Shown in pieces: positions 35,728 through 44,936 of a stretch of 64,000 bases of DNA (positions are counted from its first letter, which is position 1; each line of letters opens with the position of its first letter). The stretch lies in the NCBI GenBank assembly GCA_034005525.1, contig JAVEUP010000020.1:1-64000 (forward strand). Direction: 5' to 3'. The stretch comes from PWXP01 sp034005525. Lineage in GTDB: Bacteria; Planctomycetota; Planctomycetia; Pirellulales; Thermoguttaceae. Below the pieces are notes generated by a model. It did not search any database. It was not told where the DNA came from and saw only the letters and a program-made list of their open reading frames with translations. Position numbers and translations under genes: made by a program.

Positions 35728-36687
35728 ATGCTAAAACTGACCAGACTGAACCACTCGGCCCTGATCGCCCTCGCGGTATTGGGGTTTCTGTCCTCCCCTG
35801 GCGCTGCCGACCAGCAGAAGCGCGAACGGCTGCTGCGCGAGTCTCAGACCATCGTGTTCCTGGGCGACAGCATCACCTTCGGCGGCAATTACGTGGCCTG
35901 CTTCGACGCCTGGCTCTTGACGCAGAAACTAGAGCCGGCGCCGCTCGTCATTAACGCGGGCCTGGCCAGCGAAACCGTTTCCGGGCTGAGCGAAGAGGGC
36001 CATGCCGACGGCAGGTTCCCGCGGCCCGACCTGGCCGAGCGGCTCGACCGCGTACTCACGCTGACCAGGCCCGACCTGGTGTTCGCCTGCTACGGCATCA
36101 ACTGCGGCATCTACGAGCCGCTCGACGAGGAGCGTTTTCGCCGCTACCGGAAAGGCATCGAACAATTGAAACGCAAGGTGGAAACGGCCGGCGCCACGCT
36201 GGTGCTGGTCACGCCGCCCTCGTATGACGACCAGCGGAAAAAGGGCCCCTTCTCCTACAATGCCGTGCTGGACCACTATGCCGATTGGCTGCTGGCCCCG
36301 CGCACCGACGGCTGGTTGGTCGTCGACCTGCACGGGCCGATGACCGCCGAATTGGCCCGGCGTCGGCAGGCCGACCCCGACTTCACCCTCCAGCCCGACG
36401 CGGTGCATCCGAACGACGAAGGGCATTGGTTCATGGCACGGCAACTGATCCGGTGGTTCGGCGATGCCGAGGCCGCCGGCGCCGACTCGCCCGAAGCGAT
36501 GCTCGAAGCCCGGGGCATTTCCCCGGACGCCATGAAGCTTATCCGCCAGCGGATGGCCGTCCTGCGCGACGCCTACGTCGCCGCCGCCGGCCACAAGCGA
36601 CCCGGCGTGCGAGCAGGGCTTCCGGTGCCGGACGCCCTCGATAAGGCCCGGGAACTGTTGGGGCAGATCCGAGAACTGGCACGGTAA
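35728..36687 (+). CDS. SGNH/GDSL hydrolase, secreted
   Basis: A 319-residue protein with a signal peptide (ALIALAVLGFLSSPGAAD). SGNH blocks are all present: block I FLGDSITFGG with nucleophile Ser, Gly in NAGLASET, block III Asn in ACYGINCGIY, and the Asp-His pair in LQPDAVHPNDEGH. It would hydrolyse ester groups, for example acetyl or acyl groups on polysaccharides. The Shine-Dalgarno site is weak (CAGGGACC). The next gene, a CocE-type hydrolase, starts 23 nt downstream, so the two are probably co-transcribed. Confidence 0.88.
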   Translation: MLKLTRLNHSALIALAVLGFLSSPGAADQQKRERLLRESQTIVFLGDSITFGGNYVACFDAWLLTQKLEPAPLVINAGLASETVSGLSEEGHADGRFPRPDLAERLDRVLTLTRPDLVFACYGINCGIYEPLDEERFRRYRKGIEQLKRKVETAGATLVLVTPPSYDDQRKKGPFSYNAVLDHYADWLLAPRTDGWLVVDLHGPMTAELARRRQADPDFTLQPDAVHPNDEGHWFMARQLIRWFGDAEAAGADSPEAMLEARGISPDAMKLIRQRMAVLRDAYVAAAGHKRPGVRAGLPVPDALDKARELLGQIRELAR

Positions 36688-36710
36688 ACACGGTTGGTAA
36701 CCGAAGCGCT

Positions 36711-38522
36711 ATGCAAACCCTGATATCCTACACGACGGCACTCTGGATTCTGCTGGCCGCTCCGGTGGCCTGGGCCCAGCCTCAGCCGGGAGACTACTCG
36801 CCGGCCAGTTACGAGGTGATCGAGGAACTCGACCGCACGGCGGCGATGCGGGATGGCGTGGAACTGAGGCTGGACGTCTTCCGGCCGGATGCCGAAGGCC
36901 CCTTCCCGGCCATCTTGCAGCAAACCCCGTACAACAAGAGCGGACAGGCGGCACGGGCAAGGCGGTTCGCCGCTCGGGGATACGCGGTGGTCAACGTCGA
37001 TTCGCGAGGCCGCTTCCAGTCGGGCGGCGATTGGGATCCGTTTTCGCCGCTGCACAAGACCGACGGCTACGACCTGGTCGAGTGGGCTGCCGGCCAGCCC
37101 TGGTGTTCGGGTAGCGTGGGAACCTACGGCCTGTCGTACATGGGCTGGACGCAGTGGTGGACCGCGACGCAGGCTCCGCCTTCGCTCAAGGCTATTGTAC
37201 CCGAGGTGGCCCCGCCGGACCATTTCTTCAACTGCCCGTATCAGAACGGTATCTTCGTCTGCTGGATGATGGATTGGGCCGGCATGATGTCGGGCCGGTT
37301 GCCCCATGCCGCCGGACCCGGACCTTACGGCGGCTTCGCCGTCAACCGCGAACAGGCCTATCGCCAAACGCCGTACGCCGACTTCGATAGGTCGCGCGGC
37401 TACCTGCCGACCGCCTGGTGGCGGAAGTGGATCACGCAGAACACTTCGGCGGGCGAGTACTGGCGGGCCATCGCCTACCAGACTCCGGAGGACTACGCCC
37501 GCGTCACGGTGCCGTCGCTGGCCATCACCGGCTGGTTCGACGCCAATTTCCCCGGCACGCCCATGAACTACCTGGGCATGAAGCAGCACGGCGGCACCGC
37601 CGTGGCGCGGCAGCCGCGGATGGTAATCGGGCCGTGGGAACACATCGTCAACAGCCGGCGCGAAGCGGCCGGCGTCGATTTCGGACCGCAGGCGGTCATC
37701 GACTGGGACGGCTATGTCTGCCGCTGGTTCGATCACTATCTGAAGGGGATCGACAACAACATGTCCGACGACCCGCCGATCCATCTGTTCGTGATGGGGC
37801 GCAACCAGTGGCGCACTGCTACGGATTGGCCGCTGCCCGAAACCCGGTACACCCGGTACTATCTCCGCAGCGGTGGCCGAGCGAACTCGTCGGCCGGCGA
37901 CGGCAAACTCAGCCTCGAGCCGCCCGGAGCCGACGAGCCTGACGACCACTACGTCTACGACCCCGACGATCCCACTCCCTCGGCCGGCTTCACGAACGGC
38001 CACATCGATGGACCACGCGACATCAGCGAGTCGGCCGCCCGGCCGGACGTGCTGGTCTACACGACGGACGAACTGGCCGAGGACGTGGAGTTGATCGGTC
38101 CGATCACGGCAAAGCTGTACGCGGCGACCAGTGCGGCCGACACCGACTGGATGATCCGCCTGGCCGACGTGCACCCCGACGGGCGCGCGCTGTTTCTGGG
38201 CGAAGGCATGATGCGAGCCCGCCATCGGGATCCGCAGCGCGAAGGGGCGTTCAACCCCCAGCGGCTGAGCACCATTCAGGCCGGCGAAGCCTATGAATAC
38301 ACCATCGAGTTCTGGCGTCCCACCGGCAACCGGTTCGCTCGCGGACACCGGATCCGTATCGAGATCTCCAGCAGCTACTACCCGTACTACCTGCGCAATT
38401 TGAACACGGGCGAGGACAACATCGCCTTGGCACGAGAGCCGGTTATCGCCCGGCAGACGGTCTTTCACGACAGCCGCCGCCCGTCGCACATCGTTTTCCC
38501 CGTCATCCCCGCCGAGGAATAG
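36711..38522 (+). CDS. CocE/NonD family alpha/beta hydrolase (X-Pro dipeptidyl-peptidase S15-like)
   Basis: A 603-residue protein with an N-terminal export signal (ALWILLAAPVAWAQ). The N-terminal alpha/beta hydrolase domain contains AAMRDGVELRLDVFRPD, the nucleophile elbow GTYGLSYMGW (Ser in GLSYMG), and a candidate catalytic His in MVIGPWEHIVN with Asp upstream. A C-terminal jelly-roll typical of CocE/NonD (RMADVHPDGR-like LADVHPDGRALFLGEG; FARGHRIRIEISSSYYPYY) follows. Family members cleave acyl esters or dipeptides; the substrate here is unknown. It follows the GDSL hydrolase by 23 nt and could share its role in de-esterifying exported glycans. Confidence 0.88.
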   Translation: MQTLISYTTALWILLAAPVAWAQPQPGDYSPASYEVIEELDRTAAMRDGVELRLDVFRPDAEGPFPAILQQTPYNKSGQAARARRFAARGYAVVNVDSRGRFQSGGDWDPFSPLHKTDGYDLVEWAAGQPWCSGSVGTYGLSYMGWTQWWTATQAPPSLKAIVPEVAPPDHFFNCPYQNGIFVCWMMDWAGMMSGRLPHAAGPGPYGGFAVNREQAYRQTPYADFDRSRGYLPTAWWRKWITQNTSAGEYWRAIAYQTPEDYARVTVPSLAITGWFDANFPGTPMNYLGMKQHGGTAVARQPRMVIGPWEHIVNSRREAAGVDFGPQAVIDWDGYVCRWFDHYLKGIDNNMSDDPPIHLFVMGRNQWRTATDWPLPETRYTRYYLRSGGRANSSAGDGKLSLEPPGADEPDDHYVYDPDDPTPSAGFTNGHIDGPRDISESAARPDVLVYTTDELAEDVELIGPITAKLYAATSAADTDWMIRLADVHPDGRALFLGEGMMRARHRDPQREGAFNPQRLSTIQAGEAYEYTIEFWRPTGNRFARGHRIRIEISSSYYPYYLRNLNTGEDNIALAREPVIARQTVFHDSRRPSHIVFPVIPAEE

Positions 38523-38679
38523 AGTACGCCTCCCGGCTTTGGCATGCGTGCGCGCGTGCTCTTTCCATGGGCCTTTCTCGCGTTCAATCTGTGTGCCGCG
38601 AGAACTGAGGCAGTCGCCCGTGAACGGTAAACACGGCTGACGACACTCCATCGCGCCGCCGATACATGGCACAAGCCGG

Positions 38680-39852
38680 CTACTTGGGCAACGCCGTGGC
38701 GCCGACCCGGGCAGCGCGAGGATTGCCCGGCTCGAACCGATTCTGCTCAGCGGCCGCCAACTGCGGGTCGACGCCGTACATGCCGTCCTGCTCGGGCGTC
38801 GGCAACGCGGGCCGGCTTGCCTCGGGACGGTCCTCGCAATACCAAAGATTCCCGGTGAAACGGAACGACTCGGGCAAGGTATTCGGGCCGATATTGACGA
38901 ACGCCCGCAACTCCGACTGGCGGAACACAATCAGGTTGTGCTCGAACCGGACGTTCCGGCAGGGGACGAACCCGGGCTCGGTCGTTTCTTGAAGGATGCG
39001 CAGTATCCATCGTTGGGGGCGATAGATGGTGTTGTAGCGGAACACCGCGCCGTCCACCCCCACAAACGCGACCGTGGCGTCGCTGCCGACGAAGACGCAC
39101 CCCTCGACCAAAATATCCTTGGCTTCGTACAAGGCTCCCTGCGGGCGGAAGTAGGGCAAGCCGGTCGAGCCACCCACCTGCATCGCCCGCCCGCCTGCGT
39201 TCCGGAATACGCACCGGCGGACGGTAATGCGGCTGGAGCTGCCCTTGGTCTGCGGTCCGGCCGAGGCGGAAAAACCTTCCTTGCCCTCGAAGGTGCAATC
39301 TTCGATCAGTCCCCGGTGGCAGCCAACCATGTCGACGGCCTGCCCGCCCCAGCCCTCGACGCGGCAACGCCTTACGATGAAGTCGACCACGCCCGAGAGC
39401 TTGATGCCATCGTGGTTTCCGCGCGGTCCGACGTCGGCCACGTGGATGTCCTCCAGTACGATGTGATGGGCCGGCGTGTCGAACGTACCGCCGTCATCGA
39501 CGTTGATCCCGTTGCCGCTTTGGCCGCGGACCGAGATGTTGCGAAGCGTAACATGCGAACAGTTGCTGAGGTGCCATGCCTCCCCGCCGCCCTCGAACAG
39601 CGGCGGGCGCTGCGGGTCGGCGCCTTCGATGATGATGGGCCGGTCGGCCGTACCGTGAAGATTCTCGACCCATACGCCGGGCCGGTACCGTCCGGGCGCA
39701 ATCACAATGCGGGTGCCCGGTTGTGCCTCGCCGACAGCCGCCCGCAGCGAGGCGTCGTCGGTTACTCTAACCACCGGCTCTGCGGCAGGGCTCGCCAGGG
39801 CAACCGCGAGCATCAACACCGCTGGAACCGCGCCCATCATCTGTCTCGTCAT
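38680..39852 (-). CDS. Right-handed parallel beta-helix protein, secreted
   Basis: A 390-residue protein; ATG 39852 is preceded by GGGGAG at 8 nt, and the much longer frame upstream crosses a MITE and is not real. Signal peptide (AVPAVLMLAVALASPAAE). Then a pectate-lyase-like helix: TRIVIAPGRYRPGVWVENLH, IIIEGADPQRPPLFEGGG, NCSHVTLRNISVRGQSGNGI, HIVLEDIHVADVGPRGNHDG and DFIVRRCRVEGWGGQAVDMV. Such proteins bind or cleave polysaccharides, often uronans. I see no obvious catalytic triad. It runs convergent to the CocE hydrolase gene. Confidence 0.8.
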   Translation of the reverse strand: MTRQMMGAVPAVLMLAVALASPAAEPVVRVTDDASLRAAVGEAQPGTRIVIAPGRYRPGVWVENLHGTADRPIIIEGADPQRPPLFEGGGEAWHLSNCSHVTLRNISVRGQSGNGINVDDGGTFDTPAHHIVLEDIHVADVGPRGNHDGIKLSGVVDFIVRRCRVEGWGGQAVDMVGCHRGLIEDCTFEGKEGFSASAGPQTKGSSSRITVRRCVFRNAGGRAMQVGGSTGLPYFRPQGALYEAKDILVEGCVFVGSDATVAFVGVDGAVFRYNTIYRPQRWILRILQETTEPGFVPCRNVRFEHNLIVFRQSELRAFVNIGPNTLPESFRFTGNLWYCEDRPEASRPALPTPEQDGMYGVDPQLAAAEQNRFEPGNPRAARVGATALPK

Positions 39853-40306
39853 TGTTTCCACTCCCCATTCGTTCGCGGAAAGCAAGGGAAAGCACAGTCT
39901 TGCCCTTGTATCGCGGTCAGTCATCGGGCCACCGGGATCAAACCGGTGCGGCCGCTCACAACTGGAGCATACCACAAATCGGGCCGACGGTGCAGACAAG
40001 GCGCCGTTCTGTAGGGTGTTGACACGCAGAACGGGGAGGGGTAGATTCCGAACGTGCTCCGCGCCGCCAATTATCATGACAGCGGTTGGGAATTGCCGAG
40101 GCCAACCCGGATCATTCATGGCGATGTAGGGTGGTGACAAGCAAGCCAAGACCCTGGTGGGCCTGCGGTCGCTTGGCCGGGCCTGCTTCCAGCGCACGAC
40201 GTGCAAACCACCCCGGGCCTGGCTTGCGCAGGCCCACCAAGGACTTACGCGACCTTGTCCCACCCTGCATGAGTGATTCGGGCTAATGGAGAAAGGGCTT
40301 GCGACC
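39853..40306. other. Divergent intergenic region with MITE-like element
   Basis: No supported gene. It contains MITE-like element A copy 2 (40106-40282), which ends only 24 bp before the aldo/keto reductase start. Confidence 0.6.
40106..40282. mobile_element. MITE-like element A, copy 2 (177 bp)
   Basis: Exactly the same length as copy 1 at 3239-3415. Arms CCCGGATCATTCATG and CATGAGTGATTCGGG pair imperfectly. Flanking tetranucleotides are CCAA and CTAA, comparable with the CTAG/CTAG flanks of copy 1. No coding capacity. Confidence 0.72.
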
Positions 40307-41278
40307 ATGAACTGCCGAACGCTGGGACGTACAGACTGGAGTGTGAGTGAGATAGGGTACGGCATGTGGGGGATGGCCAGTTGGACCGGCTCGGACGACG
40401 AGCAGTCGCTTGCGTCGCTCCAGCTTGCGGTCGAACTCGGCTGCACGTTCTTCGATACGGCACTGGCCTACGGCGAGGGACGCAGCGAGCGGCTCCTCGG
40501 GCAGGTGGTCCGCCAATATCCGGACAGAAGACTGTTCACCGCCACCAAGATTCCGCCGAAGAACCGCAAGTGGCCCTCGCAACGCAGCTTTCTCCTCGAT
40601 GACACGTTCCCGCCCGAGCATATCCGCCGCATGACCGAGACCAGCCTCGACAACCTCGGCCTGGACCACGTCGACTTGCAGCAATTCCACGTGTGGGAAG
40701 ACGCCTGGGCCCCGGACGAGCGATGGCAGCGTGCCGTCGATGATCTCAAGCGCGAGGGCCTGATCCGCGCCGTCGGCGTCAGCGTGAACCGGTGGGAACC
40801 GTGGAACGTGTTGGAGACGCTCCGTACCGGGCTGATCGACGTGGTGCAGGTGATCTACAACATCTTCGATCAGTCGGCCGAGGACGAACTGTTTCCGCTA
40901 TGCGATGAGTTCAGCGTGGGCGTGATCGCGCGCGTGCCGTTCGACGAGGGCACGCTCACGGGAACACTCACAAAGGACACCCGCTGGCCCGCCGGCGATT
41001 GGCGCAACACGTACTTCGTACCCGAGAACCTCGCGGCCAGCGTCGAGCGTGCCGATCGGCTCAAGCCGCTCGTTCCGCCAGGCGTTACGATGCCCGAGAT
41101 GGCGCTGCGATGGATCCTCGAAAACCCGACGGTGAGCACCATCATACCGGGCATGAGGAAGGAACATCACGTTCGTGCGAACCTCGCAGCCGGCGACGCC
41201 GAACCGCTCCCGCCGGCGCTGACCGCAGAGCTTCGCAAACACCGCTGGGATCGCACACCCACCAAGTGGTCTCAGTAG
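40307..41278 (+). CDS. Aldo/keto reductase
   Basis: A 323-residue cytoplasmic NADPH-dependent oxidoreductase of the AKR superfamily. I start it at ATG 40307; an in-frame ATG at 40286 overlaps the end of a MITE and has no ribosome site. The (alpha/beta)8 landmarks are clear: GRTDWSVSEIGYGMWGM, catalytic Asp and Tyr in FFDTALAYGEG, Lys in FTATKIPP and His in LQQFHVW. The C-terminal cofactor region is MPEMALRWILENPTVSTIIP. No signal peptide. It follows MITE A copy 2 and is read as a single gene. The natural substrate is unknown. Confidence 0.88.
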   Translation: MNCRTLGRTDWSVSEIGYGMWGMASWTGSDDEQSLASLQLAVELGCTFFDTALAYGEGRSERLLGQVVRQYPDRRLFTATKIPPKNRKWPSQRSFLLDDTFPPEHIRRMTETSLDNLGLDHVDLQQFHVWEDAWAPDERWQRAVDDLKREGLIRAVGVSVNRWEPWNVLETLRTGLIDVVQVIYNIFDQSAEDELFPLCDEFSVGVIARVPFDEGTLTGTLTKDTRWPAGDWRNTYFVPENLAASVERADRLKPLVPPGVTMPEMALRWILENPTVSTIIPGMRKEHHVRANLAAGDAEPLPPALTAELRKHRWDRTPTKWSQ

Positions 41279-41377
41279 ACACTCTCCGAGTTCCATAAGA
41301 CGTGGCGTAAGCTTCCAGCTTGCGGGAGCGAAAACAAATGAAGGCGACATGAGTGCATAGTCCCAATCGGGGCGCGT

Positions 41378-44300
41378 TTACTCGCCCTCGCTGCGTCCGA
41401 TCATGGCCTCGGGCACGCAGGTGACCGACGCGGGAGCGAAGTTGCACGTGCAGCCTGCCGTGAGGTTGGGCATGTTCATCACGCCGTTGGCCGGGTACAG
41501 GTTGTTGTTCACCTGGCAACCCGGACGGATGCCCAGAAACGGTGTGATCTCGCGGCTGTCGAGATCAATCCAGGCCGAATTGCTGCGGTAGCGCGTCGTC
41601 ATCAGGTGCGTACTCGCCCGCGTGCCCGTGCAGCCGCGGCGCACCCACGTCATCAGATCGCCTATCGGTTCCACGGCCGGAAGCGCATAGACCTGCAGGG
41701 TGTCATCGCTCCCGGCGAGCAGCTTCTGTCCGGCAATCAATCCCGGCAGCCCTGTATTCGGCAGGCCACGCCCGGTGACAACGAGTTGTGCCGGCGGCAC
41801 GTCAGACTCTTGCGGCACAGGCTCGCCATTGCTGCCCTGAAAAAGGCCGGCGGTCGTCACGACAATATCGAGTGCCGGGCTGTAGCGCAGTCTGGCGCCC
41901 CCCGCCCGTTGCCACAGCCGTTTGCCCGTCGCGAGGTCCATCGCGAAGATACGGCCGTCGCGGATAGCATCTTCGCCGCGGCGAGGGTTGGCCAGTTCGC
42001 TGCAAAACACCTTGTCGCCTCCCACGGCAAGGTACAGCGAACTCCGGGTCGCCTCCACTTGCCAGAGCAACTCTTTCGTGTGGCGATTCAGGCAAAGGAT
42101 ATGTTGACCGCTGCTGCCCACCAGGTAGTCGCTGCTGACGCGAAGGTTGGCCCAGGGCGCCGTCAGGCCGTCGGGAAGGTCGATGCTGCCGATTCGTTCC
42201 CCCGTGTCCGGCGCAAACAGCAGACACGTCGCGCCGTCGCTCAGGTAGATCGTGTCTCCGACCGCCACCAACTCGGTGTGCGGCGACAGGCTTGGTTCGG
42301 GTCCCCACTGGCGATGCCGGGCGTACCGGATGCCCTTGTAGTCAAGCGAGTCGTCGGAGAGGTCGAGTTCCCACAGTATGCGGCCGGTGTACACGTCGGT
42401 GGTCTGCAACAGCCTGTTCTCATACAGCACAACGCGCCCGCCGGCGATGCGAACCTGAACCTGCCCCGGAAACTTGTGCCAGCGGCGCGATGCATCGAAC
42501 CACAGCACGGACGTCGGCTCGCGGAGTTCGTCTGCCGACGCTCCCGTGCTGGCCGCATCCGCCTCGGCGTGCGACCAGTCGGCGGCTCCCGGCAGCGGAC
42601 CGGCGCGGGCCAGCAGCACAAAGTCGCCGACTTGCCGGACGCTTGCGCCGGGGAACGCTTCGCCTTCGACGATTTCTTCGATCCGGCCGCGATCGGCCAG
42701 CGCACCCCATGCGCAGGCAACACCGCCGTAAGGACGCAAAGTATGGAAGACGGCCGCGGCCAGGGCTTCCGGTTCCGCCTGTTCGAGGACACCCGGCGTT
42801 TCCGAGACAACGAGATTGGCGAAGAACGGCGGCAACGGATAGGTCGCAGGATCCCCGACCAGCACGCTTGCCCGCGTGCCATACAGCCCCGCGACGTCGA
42901 GCCGTTCACGGAGAGCTTCGACTTTGCCGGCGTCGTGATCCACCGCAATCACGTGCAGTTCCGACTGCCGGACAAGCTCCTCCACCAGGCGGCCGGCGTC
43001 GATCCCCATCACCAGTGCGTAGCCGTTGCGCACGTTCGTAGCTTCCAGAACGGCCGTCGCTCTGGCAGTCCACGCATCGGCGGCAGGCAGCGGGGGGTCG
43101 GCCACGACGTGGCTGGTCACATCGGCGTTCGCAGGAGCGGCGAAGGCGAGAATGGCGCCTTCGGCAGTAACGACGAACAGCTTCGAGTCAGCGGCCAGCA
43201 TTCGCGTCGGCATGCCTTCGATCGTTGCCCGCCAGACGGGCTTCGGCTCCGGGCCGGTGATGTCAATCGCTTCCACGGCATTCGGCCCGCCCACGTACAA
43301 CCTGTTGCCGGCCTTGATATGTACGGAGAGCTTTGACGGCAGTTCCCATATCTGACGAAAGACGCCGCCGAAGTTGTCCGGTATCTCATCCCTTTCACGG
43401 TGGGCTGGAATGTTGTCTTCGGTCCGCCTTTGGATTGTATACGTGGTCAGGTCTCGGGCGATGATACTCGCGTCGCTTTCGTACATCACCTCCGGCGTCA
43501 TGACCGGCTGGCGAAAGCGGTCGAGTTCGCGTTGGTTGGCTCGCTCGATGTCCAACCGGGTCCAGCCACCCGGATACAGCATGGGCTTGTAGTCGGTTTC
43601 GCCCGGCGGGGTCTTCGGGAGCCGCTCTTCGTTGGGCCGCGTAATATCGTACAGATCGCCTGCGTGGCTGAGATACCTGCCGATGCCGGCCACGAACCAG
43701 CAGCCTTTGGGCAAACCGAGACGCCCGCCCCAGCCCATTGTGTAAGTGTGGAGTTCCCCGGTCTTCAAGTCGAGGAAAGCAGGCAGTTGCGTGCCGCACG
43801 GAACCACGAGCCTGTCGCCCACGATGGCCAGATAGCCTTGTGGGGTCAAACCCGCGTCAAACCCAATGCCGTGGTCCCAGTTGCTCTCCGGGATGCGGTC
43901 GCTGTCGGTGTTCGACCAGACGGCCTTTCCGGTCTGGGCGTCCACGGCATGAACGAACACGCCCTCGGTAGGCCACAGGCCCGCGGCGAAGTAGACGACG
44001 CCGTCGGCCAGTACGGGGCCGCCCCGAGCCGGCCATAGCGAAACCAGCCGCCCATGCCCCAGCACCTTGCGATGCCGTTTGCCCTCGGGAAGGCCCCGGA
44101 ATTTCCAGCGCAGCGAACCATCATCGGCATTCAGGCAATACAGGTAACCGTCGTCGGACACGAAATAGACTTTGCCCGCCCAGGCCACGGGCGCGAAGCG
44201 GACAGGCCCTTCGGTAATGAACCGCCAACGTTCATTGCCCGTCTCGGTGTCCAGCGCCGTGACGCTGTCGGTGACCATCGACGGGATGAACATCGTGCTG

Positions 44301-44536
44301 CCCAGCACAACCGGCTCGTACGAAGCATCGTAGGCCAGCCGAAGCTCAAATGGAAATGCAGGCTCGGGTGCCGGAAGCGTGCGCGTCCAGCGAAGCTGTA
44401 GTTCAGCGGGCAGTTCGTGTGGCGTTGCCGCAGTGCGGCCAATATCGTAGCGGAACTGTGGCCAGTCGCCGGCCGGCAGTGAAGCCGGCAGCAGGCAGGC
44501 AACGATCGACAGAGCGGGCAAGAGTGGTCGGTTCAT
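41378..44536 (-). CDS. PQQ-type beta-propeller protein with embedded methyltransferase-like domain
   Basis: A 1052-residue protein, start ATG 44536 with AAGGAG upstream and a signal peptide (LLPALSIVACLLPASLPAG). Propeller blades with the PQQ/BamB pattern occur in the first ~470 residues (SVTALDTETGNERWRF, LYCLNADDGSLRWKFRG) and again from ~680 to the end (LLCLNRHTKELLWQVEATRS-type blocks, IFAMDLATGKRLWQRAGG). Between them (about residues 500-620) is a Rossmann-like segment with YALVMGIDAGRLVEELVRQS, HVIAVDHDAGKVEALRERLD and a core helix region, resembling a class I SAM methyltransferase fold. Cysteine-rich end TAGCTCNFAPASVTCVP is common in such propellers. Function unknown; an outer-membrane or periplasmic role is inferred. 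Confidence 0.78.
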   Translation of the reverse strand: MNRPLLPALSIVACLLPASLPAGDWPQFRYDIGRTAATPHELPAELQLRWTRTLPAPEPAFPFELRLAYDASYEPVVLGSTMFIPSMVTDSVTALDTETGNERWRFITEGPVRFAPVAWAGKVYFVSDDGYLYCLNADDGSLRWKFRGLPEGKRHRKVLGHGRLVSLWPARGGPVLADGVVYFAAGLWPTEGVFVHAVDAQTGKAVWSNTDSDRIPESNWDHGIGFDAGLTPQGYLAIVGDRLVVPCGTQLPAFLDLKTGELHTYTMGWGGRLGLPKGCWFVAGIGRYLSHAGDLYDITRPNEERLPKTPPGETDYKPMLYPGGWTRLDIERANQRELDRFRQPVMTPEVMYESDASIIARDLTTYTIQRRTEDNIPAHRERDEIPDNFGGVFRQIWELPSKLSVHIKAGNRLYVGGPNAVEAIDITGPEPKPVWRATIEGMPTRMLAADSKLFVVTAEGAILAFAAPANADVTSHVVADPPLPAADAWTARATAVLEATNVRNGYALVMGIDAGRLVEELVRQSELHVIAVDHDAGKVEALRERLDVAGLYGTRASVLVGDPATYPLPPFFANLVVSETPGVLEQAEPEALAAAVFHTLRPYGGVACAWGALADRGRIEEIVEGEAFPGASVRQVGDFVLLARAGPLPGAADWSHAEADAASTGASADELREPTSVLWFDASRRWHKFPGQVQVRIAGGRVVLYENRLLQTTDVYTGRILWELDLSDDSLDYKGIRYARHRQWGPEPSLSPHTELVAVGDTIYLSDGATCLLFAPDTGERIGSIDLPDGLTAPWANLRVSSDYLVGSSGQHILCLNRHTKELLWQVEATRSSLYLAVGGDKVFCSELANPRRGEDAIRDGRIFAMDLATGKRLWQRAGGARLRYSPALDIVVTTAGLFQGSNGEPVPQESDVPPAQLVVTGRGLPNTGLPGLIAGQKLLAGSDDTLQVYALPAVEPIGDLMTWVRRGCTGTRASTHLMTTRYRSNSAWIDLDSREITPFLGIRPGCQVNNNLYPANGVMNMPNLTAGCTCNFAPASVTCVPEAMIGRSEGE

Positions 44537-44936
44537 CCGGATTCTCCTTGTAGTGACGTTCAAGACGTGGCATTCATATCCTCCGCCGGCAACCCGCAAT
44601 CGTCGCGGCACAACTTGAGGTTACCGCCGCCCACCTATGCCGTCAAGCGAAAAGGCTCCCGGCTCTCGCCCCAGAGCACCCCCGACGCACCCCCGAGCGA
44701 AGTGCACCGGTCTTCGCTCGCATCGTCATTTTGTCTTGCATTGCTGATCCCGTCCTACCGCGTTCGCCACGCGGTCCAGACGTTGCGGACAATGCCGGGG
44801 GCGAGGCCGGCGGCGAAGGAGAGCCAGTTCCGATAGGGATGGCGCGGTCGGGGTACCGGTGTTACTAAAGCGGTGCCGGGCACTGGGCACGCGACGGCAC
44901 AAAGCCCACCGTTTTCGCCTGTCGCGTTCGAACCGG
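44537..44936. other. Intergenic region, no clear gene
   Basis: A minus-strand stretch here reads NWLSFAAGLAPGIVRNVWTA in one frame and may be a protein relic, but I cannot assign it. Otherwise nothing recognisable. Confidence 0.4.

Noticed and set aside
38680..40446. Long N-terminal extension of the beta-helix protein
   Set aside because: The extra ~200 codons cross MITE A copy 2 and lack a ribosome site; ATG 39852 has a good Shine-Dalgarno site and signal peptide.
41606..43336. A 576-codon plus-strand ORF
   Set aside because: Antisense shadow of the PQQ-propeller gene.
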